From positions 4,804,613-4,868,612 of the forward strand of contig NZ_CP007203.1 of assembly GCF_000340565.2 (NCBI RefSeq): 64,000 nt of DNA. The letters run 5' to 3'. Both the position numbers and the translations under genes were made by a program. This DNA is from Nodularia spumigena CCY9414. GTDB taxonomy: Bacteria > Cyanobacteriota > Cyanobacteriia > Cyanobacteriales > Nostocaceae. Below the pieces are notes generated by a model. The model made no database searches. It was not told where the DNA came from and saw nothing but the letters and a program-made list of their open reading frames with translations. How positions within the stretch are numbered: position 1 is the first letter of the stretch; each line of letters opens with the position of its first letter. Below, piece by piece: positions 55,746-64,000 of this stretch.

Positions 55746-57161
55746 TTAAACCAAAGCCTTCAGCAAAGCCTGAAGTTTCAACTGTACCTCAGCAAACTCC
55801 TTCTCAGGATCAGAACCAGCCACAATCCCAGCACCAGCATACAACCTCGCGCGATCGCCATCAATTAAAGCCGAACGAATCCCCACAATAAACTCACAGT
55901 TACCCCTAGCATCTACCCAACCCAGAGGCGCAGCATATAAACCCCGCTCAAAACTTTCATAACGACGAATTTCTGCACAAGCAAAATCTCTCGTTGCACC
56001 CGCCACGGCTGGGGTAGGATGCAATTGGGAGACTATTTTTAACGGGTGGACGTTAGCCGGAACGGTGGCTGTAATTGGTGTCCATAAATGCTGGATATTA
56101 GATAATTGTCTCAGGCGCGGTGCTAATACTTGGGGTAACAAACCTAGCTGGGTGAGGCGTTGAGTAATGAAATCAATTACTAGAGAATGTTCATGTCTTT
56201 CTTTAATACTATTTAATAAGCGATTGGCATTAGCAGCATCTTCAGCAGGCGTTTTACCTCTGGGTGCAGAACCTGCTAAAGCATCAGAAATTAACTCTTG
56301 ATTATTAATACTAATTAATCTTTCTGGACTCGCACCAATAAAGTTTTGTCCTTTCCCATTGCTGGTAGAAAAAATATAACAATTAGGATGTATTTGCCGA
56401 AGATTGTTTAATGATTTGAATAAATTAAAATTATGGTTGGATTTGACATCTAAGGCATTTGCTAGGACAATTTTACTTAAATGGCTAGACCGAATTTTTT
56501 CTACGGCTGAACCCACGGCGCGTTTAAAATCTTGAGCATTCGTTACAGATTGTTTGCTAAATTTAGTGGGTAATTGCTCCAAATTTGCAGAAGTATATTC
56601 TAAAGACTGAATTTGAACGATTTTATCCTGCAAATTCTGCAATATATTTTCTACATTGGTGCTGGCTTTGATAATTATATTATTAACTAATATGCAGCGT
56701 TTATTTTTAACTGAGATTTGCCAACGGGGGAGAAAAACTGTAGCCGATGGAAATGGATAATCTATTTGAGAATTATAATCAAAAAAGCTGAAATAACAAA
56801 AAAAGTGAGGTTCCGCAAAAGTCGGCTGATTGTTACCAAAATTTATAATATTTTTTAGACAAGATTTGATAAAATATTCAGCTTGATGAAAACGATCTTT
56901 GCCATCAATTTCTAATTTTGTCACACTATCAATGGCGGCGATCGCTTCTCCTTGAGCTTGATTCTCAAAGTAAAAATTTATGTCATTTGCTTGCGTAAGT
57001 TTATCTAATACAACTAAGGGATCTACCCAGTCAATATCCAGCGAAATACTCACAATTTGCCGACAATTATGATTTCGGCAATTTTCCTGAACGTTTAACA
57101 GAAAATGGTATAGGTCTTTGTTTTTGACAAAGAAGTTGCTGCGACATGGTAAAACTGTCAT
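55746..57161 (-). CDS. menF: Isochorismate synthase
   Basis: The 471-residue chorismate-binding enzyme has KIVLANALDV, FIGASPERLISI, ALAGSAPRGKT, EHSLVIDFI, HPTPAVAGATRDFA and the final AGAGIVAGSDPEKEF. These are the order and motifs of the isochorismate synthase family. It starts phylloquinone synthesis from chorismate. The N-terminal 180 residues are variable as usual. It is divergent from menA across a 300-bp spacer that includes a degenerate MITE. Confidence 0.93.
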   Translation of the reverse strand: MTVLPCRSNFFVKNKDLYHFLLNVQENCRNHNCRQIVSISLDIDWVDPLVVLDKLTQANDINFYFENQAQGEAIAAIDSVTKLEIDGKDRFHQAEYFIKSCLKNIINFGNNQPTFAEPHFFCYFSFFDYNSQIDYPFPSATVFLPRWQISVKNKRCILVNNIIIKASTNVENILQNLQDKIVQIQSLEYTSANLEQLPTKFSKQSVTNAQDFKRAVGSAVEKIRSSHLSKIVLANALDVKSNHNFNLFKSLNNLRQIHPNCYIFSTSNGKGQNFIGASPERLISINNQELISDALAGSAPRGKTPAEDAANANRLLNSIKERHEHSLVIDFITQRLTQLGLLPQVLAPRLRQLSNIQHLWTPITATVPANVHPLKIVSQLHPTPAVAGATRDFACAEIRRYESFERGLYAAPLGWVDARGNCEFIVGIRSALIDGDRARLYAGAGIVAGSDPEKEFAEVQLKLQALLKALV

Positions 57162-57328
57162 GGATCTAGCAATAGTAAACTTTTTTTAAGTTAACTTCCT
57201 AAATTGTAATTAAACGTGGTCGTATTTCTACAGGTAACATATTCAGTTGCCATTTCACCAGAGTATAGTTTGCCTTATTTATGGTGTTCCCAGACGCTTA
57301 AGTGTCTCTCAAAATTGTAAAATTTTCT

Positions 57329-57422
57329 GAAGACTTACGCAAAAAAACTCTCAAACTCTCATAACTCGGTGTACTCTGTGTCCTCTGTGGTTGGTTTTTC
57401 CAGACTCCGGCGTAAATCCTGT
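57329..57422. mobile_element. Degenerate copy of the GACTTACGC MITE family
   Basis: AAGACTTACGCAAAAAAACT at the left and GGCGTAAATCCTG at the right are related to the MITEs at 43.1 and 45.5 kb. The interior shares ACTCTCAAACTCTC and a CTCTGTG-rich tract with the 45.5-kb copy (opposite strand). No clear target duplication is visible, so it is probably older. Confidence 0.65.
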
Positions 57423-57465
57423 TTATGTATAAGTAAGGTTACTATAATCTCATTAAACACGACTG

Positions 57466-58371
57466 ATGACTACAAGACAGATTGCAAATCCTCAAATTAA
57501 ATTATGGATGGCGGCTATTAAACCGCCGATGTACAGCGTTGCTATCATGCCGATTTGGGTAGGAACAGCAGTGGCTTTTGCGGAAACCAAAAGTTTGAAT
57601 TTAGTAGTATTTTCTACTTTTATAGCGGCGGCAATTTTAATATTAGCTTGGGAAAATATCAGTAATGATGTGTTTGATTCAGAAACAGGTATTGACGAAA
57701 ATAAACATCATTCTTTAGTAAACTTAACTGGTAATAAGCTATTAATATTTTGGTTAGGAAACTTGTGTTTAGTTTCTGGGTTGTTGGGAATAATTGCGAT
57801 CGCAATTTGGCAAAAAGATTTTACTGTTATCGGCTTAATTCTGCTGTGCTGCGCTTTGGGCTACACATACCAAGGGCCGCCCTTTCGCTTAGGATATCAG
57901 GGTTTGGGCGAAATTCTTTGCTTTTTTGCTTTTGGCCCTTTGGCGATCGCCGCCGCTTATTATAGTCAAACGGCAAGTTGGTCAATAAACAGTTTAGCAG
58001 CCTCAGTGATTGTAGGCATCGCTACGAGCTTAGTTTTATTTTGCTCACACTTTCACCAAGTTAAGGATGACATAGCCGCAGGTAAGCGATCGCCTGTTGT
58101 GCGTCTAGGTACGGCAAAAGCTGCAAAACTCCTTTCTTGGTTTACCGGGGGTATTTATCCTCTGATTTTGCTGTTTGTTTTATTGGGTATGTTCCCTGTG
58201 TGGACTTTGCTGAGTTGGCTGAGTTTACCTTTTGGTTTTCAGTTATGTCGCCATGTTCAAGAAAATCATCATCTCCCGGAAAAGGTGAGTAATTGCAAGT
58301 TTATTGCGGTTAATTTACATTTTTGCTGTTGTTTGCTGTTGGGTTTGGGGTTTATGTTGGGGAATGGATAA
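57466..58371 (+). CDS. menA: 1,4-dihydroxy-2-naphthoate phytyltransferase
   Basis: The 301-residue UbiA-type membrane prenyltransferase has eight or nine hydrophobic segments. The Asp-rich motif NISNDVFDSETGIDENKHH (about 66-84) and the second motif HFHQVKDDIAAGKRSPVV (about 197-214) are present. It attaches the phytyl chain to DHNA in phylloquinone synthesis. The start MTTRQIANPQIKLWMAAIKP is typical. menC follows. Confidence 0.94.
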   Translation: MTTRQIANPQIKLWMAAIKPPMYSVAIMPIWVGTAVAFAETKSLNLVVFSTFIAAAILILAWENISNDVFDSETGIDENKHHSLVNLTGNKLLIFWLGNLCLVSGLLGIIAIAIWQKDFTVIGLILLCCALGYTYQGPPFRLGYQGLGEILCFFAFGPLAIAAAYYSQTASWSINSLAASVIVGIATSLVLFCSHFHQVKDDIAAGKRSPVVRLGTAKAAKLLSWFTGGIYPLILLFVLLGMFPVWTLLSWLSLPFGFQLCRHVQENHHLPEKVSNCKFIAVNLHFCCCLLLGLGFMLGNG

Positions 58372-58413
58372 GATTTGTTTCACGCAGAGGCGCAGAGGCG
58401 CGGAGAGGGAGAG

Positions 58414-59328
58414 GTGAGAGGTTATCGGTTTGATTTTCGTTGTTATCGGCGGCGGTTTTTACGGCCATTGGTGACTAATCATGGGATTTGGCATACTCGT
58501 GAGGGGATAATTGTTTGTCTGGGTGGCTGTGGTTATGGGGAAATTGCCCCTATTAGTTGGTTTGGTTCGGAAACTCTAGAACAGGCTTTGGATTTTTGTC
58601 GCCAATTACCCCCAGAAGTTACAGAGGAGATGATTTTCTCTATCCCTGATAGTTTACCTGCTTGTCAATTTGGTTTTCAGTCGGCTTTGGGAGGAATAGG
58701 GAATGGGGAAAACAAGGAATATACCCAATTTCTGACTTATAGTGGTTTACTACAGTCTGGGGAGGGGGCTTTAAGTCAATGGGAAAGGCTGTGGAAGCAG
58801 GGATATCGCACGTTTAAATGGAAGATAGGGGTGGATGCAATTTCTAATGAGTTGGAAATTTTTGAGTTATTGACTCGGAGTTTACCACCTGCTGCTAAGT
58901 TGCGTTTAGATGCCAATGGTGGACTGAGTTATGAGGAAGCTAAGGTATGGCTGGGGATTTGTGACGATATTTCAGCAAATATTGAGTTTCTTGAACAACC
59001 CTTGCCTGTGTCACAATTTTCGGCGATGTTGGAATTGAGCGCTAATTTTCAGACTGCGATCGCCTTAGATGAATCTGTCGCCACACTCCAACAACTTGAG
59101 AACTGTTTTCAACAAGGTTGGCGAGGAATTTTTGTGATTAAACCAGGGATAGCAGGTTCACCTTCTCGTCTGCGGCAATTTTGCCAAAAACATCAAATTG
59201 ATGCCGTGTTTTCGTCAGTATTTGAAACAGAAATTGGTAGACAAGCAGCACTCCAACTAGCAGCAGAATTATCTCTGACAAATCGGGCTGTTGGTTTTGG
59301 GATAAATCATTTTTTAGAACCAGGATAA
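58414..59328 (+). CDS. menC: o-Succinylbenzoate synthase
   Basis: The 304-residue enolase-superfamily enzyme has FKWKIGVD (catalytic Lys), RLDANGGLSY, EFLEQPL, IALDESVA and FVIKPGIAGSPS in order, including the metal-binding Asp, Glu and Asp. It dehydrates SHCHC to o-succinylbenzoate. A GTG at 58414 gives VRGYRFDF, the family beginning. The longer frame from a TTG at 58375 would add residues encoded by a CACGCAGAGGCGCAGAGGCG repeat. The purine-rich end of that repeat (GGAGAGGGAG) probably acts as ribosome-binding site. Confidence 0.9.
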   Translation: MRGYRFDFRCYRRRFLRPLVTNHGIWHTREGIIVCLGGCGYGEIAPISWFGSETLEQALDFCRQLPPEVTEEMIFSIPDSLPACQFGFQSALGGIGNGENKEYTQFLTYSGLLQSGEGALSQWERLWKQGYRTFKWKIGVDAISNELEIFELLTRSLPPAAKLRLDANGGLSYEEAKVWLGICDDISANIEFLEQPLPVSQFSAMLELSANFQTAIALDESVATLQQLENCFQQGWRGIFVIKPGIAGSPSRLRQFCQKHQIDAVFSSVFETEIGRQAALQLAAELSLTNRAVGFGINHFLEPG

Positions 59329-59342
59329 AAAACCTAATTTAA

Positions 59343-60734
59343 ATGTCTATACAATCACCTATATTTTATTTAAAACAAGTGGTTGAAAGTGATTTTATCA
59401 TTGGTGACAATAATCATCAATTTCAGCAAATAGCCTCAGAATTATATTTAGAACTACAGCAATTATTGGTTTCTGGAAATACTCCAAAAATTATCTTAGC
59501 AGAACGGGAACCAATGCGATTTCTTGCAGGTTTTATTGCTGCTTGTGCTGCTGGTTTTCCAGTTTTCCTGTGTAACCCCGACTGGGGAAAACAAGAATGG
59601 CAACAAGTTTTAGAATTAGTACAACCTGATATAATTTGGGGACTAGAAATAAAAATATCTCCTCATAACATTTCTAACCATTTCCCATACATCATGATTC
59701 CCACAGGTGGTTCATCGGGAAAGATTAAATTTGCTATTCATACATGGGAGACTCTGATAGCATCTGTACAAGGATTTACCGAATATTTTCAGCTAACCCA
59801 AGTCAATTCTTTTTGTGTGTTACCGCTATATCATGTTAGTGGTTTAATGCAATTTATGCGTTCTTTTACCACTGGAGGTAAATTAGCGATGCCTTCGGCT
59901 AGCGTAGCTATCGCACAATTTAAAACTTTAGCATCAAGTCCAGAATATCAGATTAAACCAGAAGATTTCTTTATATCTTTAGTACCCACACAATTACAAC
60001 GCTTACTCGAAAAACCTCAATTAACAGAATGGCTATCCCAATTCCAAACTGTACTTTTAGGAGGTGCGCCAGCATGGGAAGAACTGTTAGAAAAAGCGAG
60101 ATTTCACCGTATCCGTTTAGCACCAACTTATGGAATGACAGAAACAGCCTCTCAAGTTGCCACTCTTAAACCCGATGACTTTTTAAATGGTAAAATTAAC
60201 AGTGGTCAAATTCTCCCTCATGCACAGGTAAAGATTCGCAATCAACAAGGTAAAATTTTAAATCCCAATCAAACCGGAAATATTACCATTCAGGCGCAAT
60301 CATTAGCCCTGGGCTACTATCCGCAAACCTGGGAAAATCAGCATTATTTACAAGTAGACGACTTAGGATATTTAGATTCAGAAGGTTATTTAAATATTAT
60401 CGGACGTAGCAGCGACAAAATTATCACAGGTGGAGAAAACATTTACCCAGCCGAAATTGAAGCCGCAATCAAATCAACTCAAATGGTAACTGATGTTTGT
60501 ATAATCGGCTTACCTGATAAACACTGGGGAGAAGCAGTAACAGCCATTTATATTCCCAAACATCCCCAGATTTCCCCCCTAAAACTGCAAACAGAACTCA
60601 CTCAAAAACTCAGCAAATTCAAAATTCCCAAACACTGGATTTCCGTAACCACCTTACCCCGAAATCCCCAAGGAAAAATCAACCGTCAACACCTGCAAAA
60701 AATCGCCACCGAATATTTACAAAATCTCTCTTGA
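59343..60734 (+). CDS. menE: o-Succinylbenzoate-CoA ligase
   Basis: The 463-residue acyl-adenylate-forming enzyme has the P-loop [60 protein letters not shown] and the catalytic-Lys motif NPQGKINR. It makes OSB-CoA from o-succinylbenzoate, CoA and ATP. It starts 14 bp after menC. A palindromic repeat (59886-59914) encodes [10 protein letters not shown] in frame. The 3' end overlaps the convergent thioesterase gene by 18 bp. Confidence 0.93.
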   Translation: MSIQSPIFYLKQVVESDFIIGDNNHQFQQIASELYLELQQLLVSGNTPKIILAEREPMRFLAGFIAACAAGFPVFLCNPDWGKQEWQQVLELVQPDIIWGLEIKISPHNISNHFPYIMIPTGGSSGKIKFAIHTWETLIASVQGFTEYFQLTQVNSFCVLPLYHVSGLMQFMRSFTTGGKLAMPSASVAIAQFKTLASSPEYQIKPEDFFISLVPTQLQRLLEKPQLTEWLSQFQTVLLGGAPAWEELLEKARFHRIRLAPTYGMTETASQVATLKPDDFLNGKINSGQILPHAQVKIRNQQGKILNPNQTGNITIQAQSLALGYYPQTWENQHYLQVDDLGYLDSEGYLNIIGRSSDKIITGGENIYPAEIEAAIKSTQMVTDVCIIGLPDKHWGEAVTAIYIPKHPQISPLKLQTELTQKLSKFKIPKHWISVTTLPRNPQGKINRQHLQKIATEYLQNLS

Positions 60735-61190
60735 TTTTCTTCTCTCCGCGCCCTCTGCGTCTAAAGCCCTGGGGGCATACGCTGCGCGAAGGCGGTTCGT
60801 TTCTAACCACTGAATCATCTCAGCCGATAAATCCTGCTTACTTCTACTAACCGCATCAATACAAACGTGTCTAGTAACAGCCTTAGAAACTAGCACATTT
60901 TCAACCATTATTTCATAAGTAACTTCAAACTTATTCACACCTAACTTGTGAGGAAATAAATTCACTTCCAACTTATCCCCGCAGAACATCGGGCGAAAAA
61001 AATCCACATTAGCGTGAACAACAGGAAAAGCCACAGGTGGATGAGTAAAAAACGCTTTGAGATGGATATTAGATGCTTCTAGAGATGCTTCATAAGCTTC
61101 ATGACAAATAGACAAAACATTAGCAAAATAAACTACTCCAGCAGCATCTGTATCTTGAAGGTGAATAGTCCGGTTATAAGTAAAAGACAT
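60717..61190 (-). CDS. 1,4-dihydroxy-2-naphthoyl-CoA thioesterase (hotdog)
   Basis: The 157-residue hotdog-fold protein has [21 protein letters not shown], with the catalytic Asp, and resembles cyanobacterial DHNA-CoA hydrolases. It releases DHNA for MenA. The first 132 residues look normal. The last 25 ([16 protein letters not shown] and on) are encoded mainly by a 46-bp dispersed repeat (60757-60802), so the tail is acquired. Its stop codon falls in the menE 3' end. The symbol is left blank because naming (menI or dnhA-like) varies. Confidence 0.9.
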   Translation of the reverse strand: MSFTYNRTIHLQDTDAAGVVYFANVLSICHEAYEASLEASNIHLKAFFTHPPVAFPVVHANVDFFRPMFCGDKLEVNLFPHKLGVNKFEVTYEIMVENVLVSKAVTRHVCIDAVSRSKQDLSAEMIQWLETNRLRAAYAPRALDAEGAERRKSREIL

Positions 61191-61271
61191 TATTTATTAG
61201 TTCGTAATTAGCAAAGCCCACTTGATAATAATAAAACACAGATTAACATCAAATAAATTACGAATTACGAA

Positions 61272-62360
61272 TTACTTCAAAGGTTGGTATATATCCTCAG
61301 AACTAGGGTTGAGATAAGGACGCTGTAAATCAATCAAATGTTGGGAAAAATGTTGATCAATCACCCTCATGCGTTCCTCCATTGCATTTTTACCCTTTTC
61401 CCAAGCTTCCAACAAAGCATTAGCGACAATTTGACAACGGTTCATCCCAAAACTTTCCTGTGCGGCAAATTTTTGGGTGGGTTCTTCAGCTAAACTCAAT
61501 CCTGGGGCTAAAAATTTGGTAAACAAAGGTATTTCCGGCTGAAAATGAGATTGATATTCTGTATAAACAACCTGAAGAACTTTGCGAATTGCGGGATAAT
61601 CCTGGCGTTCAAAATAAAGTATACCTGAATCATAGCGTCCGTATGCAGCCGGATTATGGAGAACCTGAAAGGTGAAAGGAATATTAGCGGTGTTGAGTCG
61701 CTGCGTCAGTCCATCCATGCAGGCGATCGCACCAGATGAGGTAAAATTAAAATAGATTCTGCCTATACCCAAATCCACATCTGGATTACCTTGTTTTTCC
61801 TGTCCAACATTGCTAACTGCTAAATAACAGCCCTTTTGAACTCGATTTTTAGGCATCCAAATCGCCACTGATTCCCCCACTTTAGCAGATTTTTTACTCG
61901 GTTTAAAATGACAGTCTGGCTCAATATATACTGTCAAACCGCCTTTAGTTACAGCCATACTACCATCCGGTTCCAGACTCAAAACCTGCCAACTGGGGTC
62001 AAAATAACCTTTACCGTGATTGCTAGTTTGTAGTTGTTCGTAAAATTCCCAATCAACATCCAAAATCGAATTAGCTTCTAAAGTTTGGTATCGTAAGCAA
62101 TGAGCCGTTTCGATATTAACTGCTAAAGTACTTTGTAGAGAACCATTGTAATAGATACCGTACAGAAAATTTCGCAGTAATAGATTCAGATATTTATGCT
62201 GTAAAGCCGCCGGATTTTGTTTAAATCTATCTGCGACTTTCGCTGGTAAAGCAAACGGTTGATAATTGGGATGGTAAATACAGAAATTGGGCTTAATCTC
62301 GATATTACTAGCAATATCAAGTAGAGAAGTTAGCAATGGATTCATAGAATAATCTAGCAT
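61272..62360 (-). CDS. HopA1-family protein
   Basis: The 362-residue protein resembles the HopA1 (type III effector-like) family. VADRFKQNPAALQHKYLNLL, RNFLYGIYYNG, GYFDPSWQVLSLEPDGSMAV, IYFNFTSSGAIACMDGLTQRL and YGRYDSGILYFERQDYPAIR are typical segments. In bacteria such proteins act with an APH-like kinase as the lyase half of split Ser/Thr dehydratases in thioviridamide-like and class V lanthipeptide pathways. It lies 35 bp after such a kinase gene on the same strand. The enzymatic role here is inference; no precursor peptide is proven. Confidence 0.8.
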   Translation of the reverse strand: MLDYSMNPLLTSLLDIASNIEIKPNFCIYHPNYQPFALPAKVADRFKQNPAALQHKYLNLLLRNFLYGIYYNGSLQSTLAVNIETAHCLRYQTLEANSILDVDWEFYEQLQTSNHGKGYFDPSWQVLSLEPDGSMAVTKGGLTVYIEPDCHFKPSKKSAKVGESVAIWMPKNRVQKGCYLAVSNVGQEKQGNPDVDLGIGRIYFNFTSSGAIACMDGLTQRLNTANIPFTFQVLHNPAAYGRYDSGILYFERQDYPAIRKVLQVVYTEYQSHFQPEIPLFTKFLAPGLSLAEEPTQKFAAQESFGMNRCQIVANALLEAWEKGKNAMEERMRVIDQHFSQHLIDLQRPYLNPSSEDIYQPLK

Positions 62361-62395
62361 TAATTAACTCAGGATAAATTCAAAAAAAAGTTTAA

Positions 62396-63658
62396 TTAAC
62401 AACCCCGCAGGCGAGTCTTTTCGTAATAAAGAGGAACCAATTGCTGCTCTTTTTTAGGTTGGGGGAATTTATGAATGTTTGCCAAAGGGTTGACAATTTT
62501 ATCCTCAGAAACCCCGAAAATACTCAATACAGATTGTTCGGGGATGGTGAGGAGATTTTTCGCAATCTGAAGCATACAAATGTCATGATTGCCAAAGTAT
62601 TTACGAACCTTAATGGTTTCTTGAATTTGATTAATTAGCGCCAGTCCTGTAAACTGGATGATTCGGACAATAAAATCACTCCGGTAGTCCAAAATCATGG
62701 GGAAAGCATTCAGATAAGCCCGAATTAATGCCAGTAATGAAGGTTGCAGCACCTCTAAAGGTGTCATGGCTAAATGTAGCGATTCTTCTAATTTAATGGT
62801 AGGATCTACCACTAAACTGGAAAGCCAAATTCCTAAATAGCTGGCGATGAGAGTACCCAAATCAAAAGCTGGATCTCCCCAACCACAAGCTTCCCAATCA
62901 ATCAATTTAATTAGGCAATTGTCTAGCTGATCCCAACGAGAATGAATTAAGATATTATTTAAGTTCAAGTCGTTGTGAGTTAAGCAGCAAGGTTGCCATT
63001 CATAAGCCAAATCTGCGATCGCTGATTCTAAACTCTCATAACCTTGATAGAGACGGTAAAATTTTAACGCCTCAGTGGGAACTGTACCAAATATTTCTGG
63101 GCTAATTGAATCTACCCCTTGCGCCGGATTGTAAAAGCTATAGCGAAACTGTCCTTCAGGCGCAGTCGCCATAAAGTTACGATATTCTCGCTGTTCAAAG
63201 GTAGCACGATGTAGTTCTGCTAATGTCGTACCAATGGCCGTAGCAATTTCTGGCGGAAAAATATCATTTTGGCGATAAAATCCACCTAGTTCGGAATATT
63301 CACTGAAATAATTACGAACAATGAGCGAATTTGACTCGTCAAAATGTAGTATTAATGGTGCGATGCCTGCGGCGGGCAAAGCCATCGCCGAAGTATTTCC
63401 TAAAACCGGAAACTGTTGCAGCAATTGATGAAACAACCACTCATTAAAAAACTCATGGGGAGTTCCATCATGTTCTTCAATATGACGTTTTTGTTTAACC
63501 AGCAGTTTTTGATTACCTGCTAAAGTCACAAGTAAATTTAAATTATGCTGGCTACTGTTCAGCAACTCATATTTGTTTGATGCTCCATCTTCTGAGCAAC
63601 ATAGACCTGCTTCTTGCAGATACTGGATAACATTTTGAGAAGACATTGATAATAACAT
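62396..63658 (-). CDS. Aminoglycoside-phosphotransferase-like kinase
   Basis: The 420-residue protein has the APH fold. LLVKQKRHIEE carries the ATP-binding Lys, LTHNDLNLNNILIHSRW the catalytic loop (HND...N), and LIDWEACGWGDPAFDLGTL the metal-binding Asp. Family members phosphorylate small molecules or, in ribosomal-peptide pathways, Ser/Thr side chains. It is operonic with the HopA1-family gene, which favours a peptide-modifying role. The ATG at 63658 has AGGA eight bases upstream; an ATG at 63646 is an alternative. A palindromic repeat (63360-63388) is inserted in frame. Confidence 0.85.
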   Translation of the reverse strand: MLLSMSSQNVIQYLQEAGLCCSEDGASNKYELLNSSQHNLNLLVTLAGNQKLLVKQKRHIEEHDGTPHEFFNEWLFHQLLQQFPVLGNTSAMALPAAGIAPLILHFDESNSLIVRNYFSEYSELGGFYRQNDIFPPEIATAIGTTLAELHRATFEQREYRNFMATAPEGQFRYSFYNPAQGVDSISPEIFGTVPTEALKFYRLYQGYESLESAIADLAYEWQPCCLTHNDLNLNNILIHSRWDQLDNCLIKLIDWEACGWGDPAFDLGTLIASYLGIWLSSLVVDPTIKLEESLHLAMTPLEVLQPSLLALIRAYLNAFPMILDYRSDFIVRIIQFTGLALINQIQETIKVRKYFGNHDICMLQIAKNLLTIPEQSVLSIFGVSEDKIVNPLANIHKFPQPKKEQQLVPLYYEKTRLRGC

Positions 63659-64000
63659 ATATTATGTCCTACTTCGTAAAAGTGCTGATAAAATTACCAT
63701 TAATTGAAATGAATTTAGCTTTAGCAGTTTCGGTAGACAGCAACAATTGCTCCCATATATTAATATCTCATCTGTCAGATTAAAACCTGCCATAATGGCA
63801 AGATTACTTAAATTTTTACTGGAAATTACGCTGCCAAACCCTATAAAATCTATAAATTTATCTGCCGATAAACAGCCAATAAACAACTACCTGGAGATGG
63901 ATATTATTCGATCTAAGCATTTATTTTTTATTGAGTATTTTACTTTTACTGATATAATGCTGCCAAATAATCTAGTCAGAGCAAAAATTAATCTCATTTT
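63659..64000. other. Region upstream of the kinase/HopA1 operon
   Basis: No convincing gene is seen. On the minus strand a 74-codon frame (63662-63886) with a CCC triplet begins only with TTG. Another frame (63669-63767), without ATG, is Ser/Thr-rich (TETAKAKFISINGNFISTF) and closes 10 bp before the kinase start. Either could be a decayed short gene; see findings. The operon promoter should also lie here. Confidence 0.4.

Overview
The window comes from a filamentous, probably heterocyst-forming cyanobacterium of the Nostoc/Anabaena type. Supporting this are the frequent GCGATCGC (HIP1) octamers, many heptanucleotide tandem repeats between genes, phylloquinone (men) genes, a cobalamin pathway with the cyanobacterial CbiG-CobJ and CbiE-CbiT fusions, sucrose synthase, ClpC, the LdpA clock-input protein, a Ycf45-like ATPase and a cyAbrB regulator. 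The species cannot be fixed from this sequence alone.

Layout. 0-5.5 kb: edge of a minus-strand gene, a ClC chloride channel, cyAbrB, an Rrf2 regulator, cobD and pyrR. 5.5-12.1 kb: a mobile-element zone with a complete IS607-type element (serine recombinase, TnpB, right end), a beheaded histidine kinase, a response regulator, a hybrid kinase, an IS200/IS605-type TnpB element, and a small relic of a second IS607-type element. 12.1-19.5 kb: sulfate uptake (sbpA-cysT-cysW, no cysA), then uppS-cdaA, lysA and rimI. 19.8-30.4 kb: a small conserved protein, clpC, then a patchwork of short genes (orphan and broken toxin-antitoxin pieces, a 200-bp duplicated gene segment, a TspO-like protein), sulfiredoxin plus Dps, and a GrpE-like HTH protein. 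30.4-39.4 kb: Ycf45-like ATPase, LdpA, an IS200/IS605 relic, MOSC protein, lepB, a dead dihydroorotase gene, tsaE, yvcK, ruvC and a Tn3-transposase pseudogene.

39.5-49.1 kb is mainly cobalamin synthesis: cbiG-cobJ, cobI, cobH and cobG (the last behind a cobalamin riboswitch) and the divergent cobL. It is interrupted by an IscB RNA-guided nuclease with its putative omegaRNA, and by a Panacea antitoxin whose toxin gene is split by a MITE with a clean 5-bp target duplication. 50-55.4 kb carries sucrose synthase followed by a GH65 phosphorylase/beta-phosphoglucomutase fusion. 55.7-61.2 kb is the phylloquinone cluster menF, menA, menC, menE and the DHNA-CoA thioesterase. The right end (61.3-63.7 kb) holds an operon of a HopA1-family protein and an aminoglycoside-phosphotransferase-like kinase, a pair known from the two-step Ser/Thr dehydration of some ribosomal peptides.

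The strongest themes are: (1) three kinds of RNA-guided OMEGA-type nuclease in one window, each with intact catalytic residues, plus relics of two more elements; (2) two IS607-type copies whose left ends give both pyrR and cysW the same last codons and stop; (3) the MITE-split toxin, whose reading frame is restored when the insertion is removed; (4) palindromic repeats inserted in frame in several protein genes; (5) the kinase/HopA1 pair.
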